NCBI GenBank assembly: GCA_012520695.1
Contig: JAAYNU010000071.1
Location: 1-18,023, forward strand
Direction: 5' to 3'
Origin: Erysipelothrix sp.
Lineage (GTDB): Bacteria; Bacillota_I; Bacilli_A; Erysipelotrichales; Erysipelotrichaceae
DNA length: 18,023 nt
Of this stretch, positions 15,586-18,023 are shown piece after piece (position 1 is the first letter of the stretch; every line of letters starts with the position of its first letter). The notes beneath the pieces are model-generated. The model worked only from the letters and a program-made list of their open reading frames with translations. It did no database searches and had not been told where the DNA came from. Position numbers and translations under genes: made by a program.

Positions 15586-16017
15586 ATGGAAGAATATCTT
15601 AAATTATTAATGCCTGTGGCAGAGAGTTTAGGGCTTGAAATTGTGGATGCAAATCTCATCAATAAGGATTTATTGGAGTTGGGTCTTGCACGTCTTGATT
15701 TTAAACCGTTAAACATTGACGCTGTAGGTGAAGCTGCTGAAGCTTTCGGAATTGCGATTGATTGGGCGGTGGGTCTTGATGTAGGTTCTGCTGGTGCGGA
15801 GCGTATGATTGAGCCCGAAAATTACAGTTCGCTTGTCGATCAATATGTTCTGGTTAAGTTTAAGAATCCGCTCTTAGATGCAGATTATGTTGAAGGAAGT
15901 GTGCTGAGTTGTACTGATGAAACTATTGTCGTTGCGTATCGTCAAAAGCATGCATTAAAAAATATTGAAATACCAGTTGAAAATATAGCGTACTTACGAC
16001 TCGCTGTGAAACTTTAA
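15586..16017 (+). CDS. rimP: Ribosome maturation factor RimP
   Basis: RimP (YlxS) assists 30S subunit maturation. From ATG 15586 the product is 143 residues; the start is set by AAAGGAG at 15574-15580, five bases upstream, while TTG 15568 lies before that site. The N-terminal domain includes ESLGLEIVDANLI, the middle shows GLDVGSAGAERMI (family consensus LEVSSPGLDRPL, here diverged), and the C-terminal SH3-like domain runs from DQYVLVKFKNPL to VENIAYLRLAVKL. It is a little shorter than the usual 150-160 residues. Weak similarity at the N-terminus is offset by the invariant neighbour nusA, 14 bases downstream. Confidence 0.9.
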   Translation: MEEYLKLLMPVAESLGLEIVDANLINKDLLELGLARLDFKPLNIDAVGEAAEAFGIAIDWAVGLDVGSAGAERMIEPENYSSLVDQYVLVKFKNPLLDADYVEGSVLSCTDETIVVAYRQKHALKNIEIPVENIAYLRLAVKL

Positions 16018-16031
16018 GGAGAAGAAAAGGA

Positions 16032-17606
16032 ATGAAAGTTGAAAACGTTATATTAGCGATGCAAGAAATTGAAGACAATCGTAATATTTCTAAAGAAGTT
16101 ATTATTGATGCATTGCAAGATTCACTCATGAAAGCATACCGTCGCCAAATTGGTGTTCCGGATGCATTAGTTGATGTGGAAATTGACCAAGTTTCTGCTG
16201 AGATGAAGCTTTACCACAAATTTCTTGTGGTAGATGAAGTCTTAGATGATGAACTCGAGGTCGGTGTTAATGAAATAAATGCGAAAGACCAAAACTTAGT
16301 TGTTGGTGATTACTATCGCGTTGAACAACCGATTGCGGATTTAGGGCGTGCTGCTGCTACACTAGCAAAAAACGTCATCAAACAAAAAATTCGTGAAGCG
16401 GAAAAACAAGGTGTCTATGATGAGTATATCGACCAATTGGGCGAAATGATCATGGCCATGGTTGAATCGGTTGAAGATAAATTTGTGGTTGTGAACTTAG
16501 GTAAGTCTCTAGCAGTCATGCCTCGTGCAGCACAAATCGAAGGAGAACATTACCGTGAAGGACAAACGCTTAAGGTTGTCATCACTGAAGTGAACCGTGA
16601 TACAAAGGGTGCTCAAATTTTAGTTTCGCGTGCTGATGCAATGTTAGTACGTCGTTTATTTGAAACTGAAGTACCTGAAATATTTGAAGGTCAAGTTGAA
16701 ATTAAAGCAATCGCTCGTGAAGCAGGGGATCGTACTAAAGTTGCGGTTTACTCTCATGATCCTGATATTGATCCAATTGGAGCATGTATCGGACCACGTG
16801 GTATTCGTGTCCAAACGATTATTGAAGAGCTTAAGGGTGAAAAGATCGATATCTTTGAATGGTCTGAAGACATGATTGAGTTAATCAAGAATGCTTTAGC
16901 TCCAGCCGAGATTGTCGCTGTATTCCCAAATCCTGAACAAAAGGGATTCGTTATTATTGTTGAGGATAATCAATTATCTCTCGCAATTGGTAAACGTGGT
17001 AAAAACGCACGTCTTGCTGTTCGTCTTACAAAAGAGCGCATTGATATTAAATCAGTGAGTGATGCTGAAGCGAATGGTATTGATTATGTTGGACTCATGG
17101 CTGCTTATCAAGAAGAACTGAACGCTAAGCTTGCTCCAAAGGCAGTTGAAGAAGAAGTTGTTGTTGAAGTTGAAACTCCAGCAGTTGAAGTTGAAGTTGA
17201 AGTTGAAACTCCAGCAGTTGAAGTTGCTGTTGAAGAAAAAGTAACTGAAGAAAAAGTCGTTGAAGAAAAAGTTGAAGAAGTTCCAGTTGAAGAAGAAATT
17301 AAAGTGGATCGTGCAGAGATTTATCGTCCTCGTACTGAGTACGTATCGAAGTTCGAAAAACTTGCAGATGCTTCGCGTCAACAAGAACAAGCAGCTTACC
17401 CGCGTCGCCGTCGTAATGACCGCACGAAGGATGTGCCAATTGTGAATACTTCAGAACTCTTGAAAGAAATGGATTATGAAATTGTTCCAGAATACTCAGC
17501 TGAGGAAATGGAAGAAATTCGTAAGAAACGTGAAGCTGAAGAAAGCTCGTGGTATGAAGAAGAAATTGATTTCGATGAATTCGATGAATTCTACGATGCT
17601 GAATAA
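16032..17606 (+). CDS. nusA: Transcription elongation/termination factor NusA with long acidic C-terminal tail
   Basis: NusA binds RNA polymerase and modulates pausing, termination and antitermination. The 524-residue product has an N-terminal polymerase-binding domain (about 1-125), S1 domain (about 135-200), KH1 with GPRG at 254-257 and KH2 with GKRG at 320-323. B. subtilis NusA is about 371 residues; this one goes on for about 150 more. The tail comprises an acidic Val/Glu/Pro/Thr repeat region (about 373-418), a basic patch with PRRRRNDR (about 456-463) and a strongly acidic aromatic end (YEEEIDFDEFDEFYDAE). The added tail is not the E. coli-type AR1-AR2 domains as far as I can see. AAGGAG at 16016-16021 is the likely ribosome-binding site, overlapping the rimP stop. 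Confidence 0.95.
   Translation: MKVENVILAMQEIEDNRNISKEVIIDALQDSLMKAYRRQIGVPDALVDVEIDQVSAEMKLYHKFLVVDEVLDDELEVGVNEINAKDQNLVVGDYYRVEQPIADLGRAAATLAKNVIKQKIREAEKQGVYDEYIDQLGEMIMAMVESVEDKFVVVNLGKSLAVMPRAAQIEGEHYREGQTLKVVITEVNRDTKGAQILVSRADAMLVRRLFETEVPEIFEGQVEIKAIAREAGDRTKVAVYSHDPDIDPIGACIGPRGIRVQTIIEELKGEKIDIFEWSEDMIELIKNALAPAEIVAVFPNPEQKGFVIIVEDNQLSLAIGKRGKNARLAVRLTKERIDIKSVSDAEANGIDYVGLMAAYQEELNAKLAPKAVEEEVVVEVETPAVEVEVEVETPAVEVAVEEKVTEEKVVEEKVEEVPVEEEIKVDRAEIYRPRTEYVSKFEKLADASRQQEQAAYPRRRRNDRTKDVPIVNTSELLKEMDYEIVPEYSAEEMEEIRKKREAEESSWYEEEIDFDEFDEFYDAE
17163..17228 (+). repeat. 33-bp tandem repeat in nusA, two copies
   Basis: The 31-base core starting GTTGAAGTTGAAACTCC is identical at 17163-17193 and 17196-17226, with a 33-bp period. 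It encodes VEVETPAVEVE then VEVETPAVEVA. Flanking sequence continues with shorter GTTGAAG and GAAGAAAAAGT units to about 17300, encoding EEKV repeats. In-frame units suggest length variation by slippage without loss of frame. Confidence 0.85.
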
Positions 17607-17627
17607 TCTTTAGAAAGGTGGAATAGC

Positions 17628-17882
17628 ATGAAGAAAGTTCCTTTAAGAAAATGTGTAGTTACTCAAGTTCAATATCCTAAAATGGATTTGATTCGTGTCG
17701 TTCTTACTCCTGAGGATTCAGTTGAAATTGATGAGACAGGTCGTAAAAACGGTCGTGGCGCTTATTTAAAGCGTGATTTAGAGGTCGTTGAACTGGCTCG
17801 AAAGAATCGTGCTCTTGAGCGCGCATTAAGAACAAAGATTGATCCATCGGTTTACGATGATTTGGTGAACTATGTATCATAA
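17628..17882 (+). CDS. ylxR: YlxR / RNase P modulator RnpM (DUF448)
   Basis: This 84-residue protein has the YlxR signature: PLRKCVVTQ at the N-terminus, DLIRVV near 21-26, and GRKNGRGAYLKRD near 39-51. Members are small nucleic-acid-binding proteins; recent work on B. subtilis YlxR links it to RNase P RNA and renames it RnpM. A clear AAAGGTGG at 17615-17620 region precedes ATG 17628. It lies 21 bases after nusA and its last 11 bases overlap the start of the L7Ae-like gene, the conserved nusA-ylxR-ylxQ-infB order. Confidence 0.94.
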   Translation: MKKVPLRKCVVTQVQYPKMDLIRVVLTPEDSVEIDETGRKNGRGAYLKRDLEVVELARKNRALERALRTKIDPSVYDDLVNYVS

Positions 17883-18023
17883 ACAAAAATTTCTTAATGG
17901 TTTAGGGTTAATGAAACGCGCAGGTGTGTTGGTTTATGGTGATGATTTACTGCCATCCATCACAAAGCGTACAGTTGCATGTGTTGTGATCGCAAGTGAT
18001 GCATCTGACAGAACAAAAAAACA
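17872..18023 (+). CDS. ylxQ: L7Ae-family ribosomal protein YlxQ (partial, cut by window end)
   Basis: The frame from ATG 17872 stays open to the window edge, giving 50 complete codons. The peptide has FLNGLGLMKRAGVLVYGDD followed by ACVVIASDASDRTKK, matching the L7Ae/L30e kink-turn-binding fold of YlxQ (compare LGLAQRAGK and ASDAS in relatives). It overlaps ylxR by 11 bases in another frame and has only a weak ribosome-binding site, so it probably depends on translational coupling. infB would be expected next, outside the window. Confidence 0.9.
   Translation, partial: MYHKQKFLNGLGLMKRAGVLVYGDDLLPSITKRTVACVVIASDASDRTKK

Noticed and set aside
17163..17300. CRISPR-like or minisatellite array
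   Set aside because: Repeats are in frame within nusA, have no unique spacers and encode acidic residue repeats.
17052..17390. Reverse-strand frame rich in Asn and Phe
   Set aside because: It is the antisense reading of the GTTGAA/GAAGAA repeats in nusA; its low complexity comes from the repeat.

Overview
This window is a stretch of core, plus-strand housekeeping genes from a low-GC Firmicute. The diagnostic genes are PolC (the Gram-positive replicative polymerase), a ribosomal protein L27 with an N-terminal extension next to its processing protease Prp, the YloU/FakA pair, and the rimP-nusA-ylxR-ylxQ order. The lack of fatty-acid genes where most Bacilli carry them, plus the family variants seen, suggests an Erysipelotrichia member, possibly Erysipelothrix-like. 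That placement is inference and was not tested by alignment.

Layout. Positions 1-727: end of rplU (L21), prp, rpmA (L27), closed by a short intrinsic terminator. Positions 747-5507: obgE, ruvA, ruvB, murG and divIB/ftsQ, packed with abutting or overlapping ends, so probably one transcript covering ribosome assembly GTPase, Holliday-junction branch migration, lipid II synthesis and divisome assembly. Positions 5540-9488: an Asp23/Gls24 protein (YloU), fakA and recG. A small terminator-like hairpin overlaps the fakA stop just before recG, and a clear hairpin follows recG. Positions 9536-14574: rnc (RNase III) and polC, with a likely promoter in front and an AT-rich terminator behind.

Positions 14575-15494 are the only non-core stretch. 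It holds an M23 metallopeptidase pseudogene broken by a frameshift and an in-frame stop, then a more doubtful scrap of degraded coding sequence. From 15495 a strong promoter (TTGAAA, 17-bp spacer, TATAAT) drives rimP, nusA, ylxR/rnpM and ylxQ, the last cut by the window edge. The rimP leader carries a perfect hairpin whose second arm can also pair with the rimP ribosome-binding site.

I found no complete new defence, mobile or biosynthetic system. The observations most worth checking are the candidate RNA switch before rimP, the missing plsX/fab/acp block between recG and rnc, the hairpin and absent ribosome-binding site at the fakA-recG junction, the repetitive acidic tail of NusA, and the decayed island between polC and rimP.
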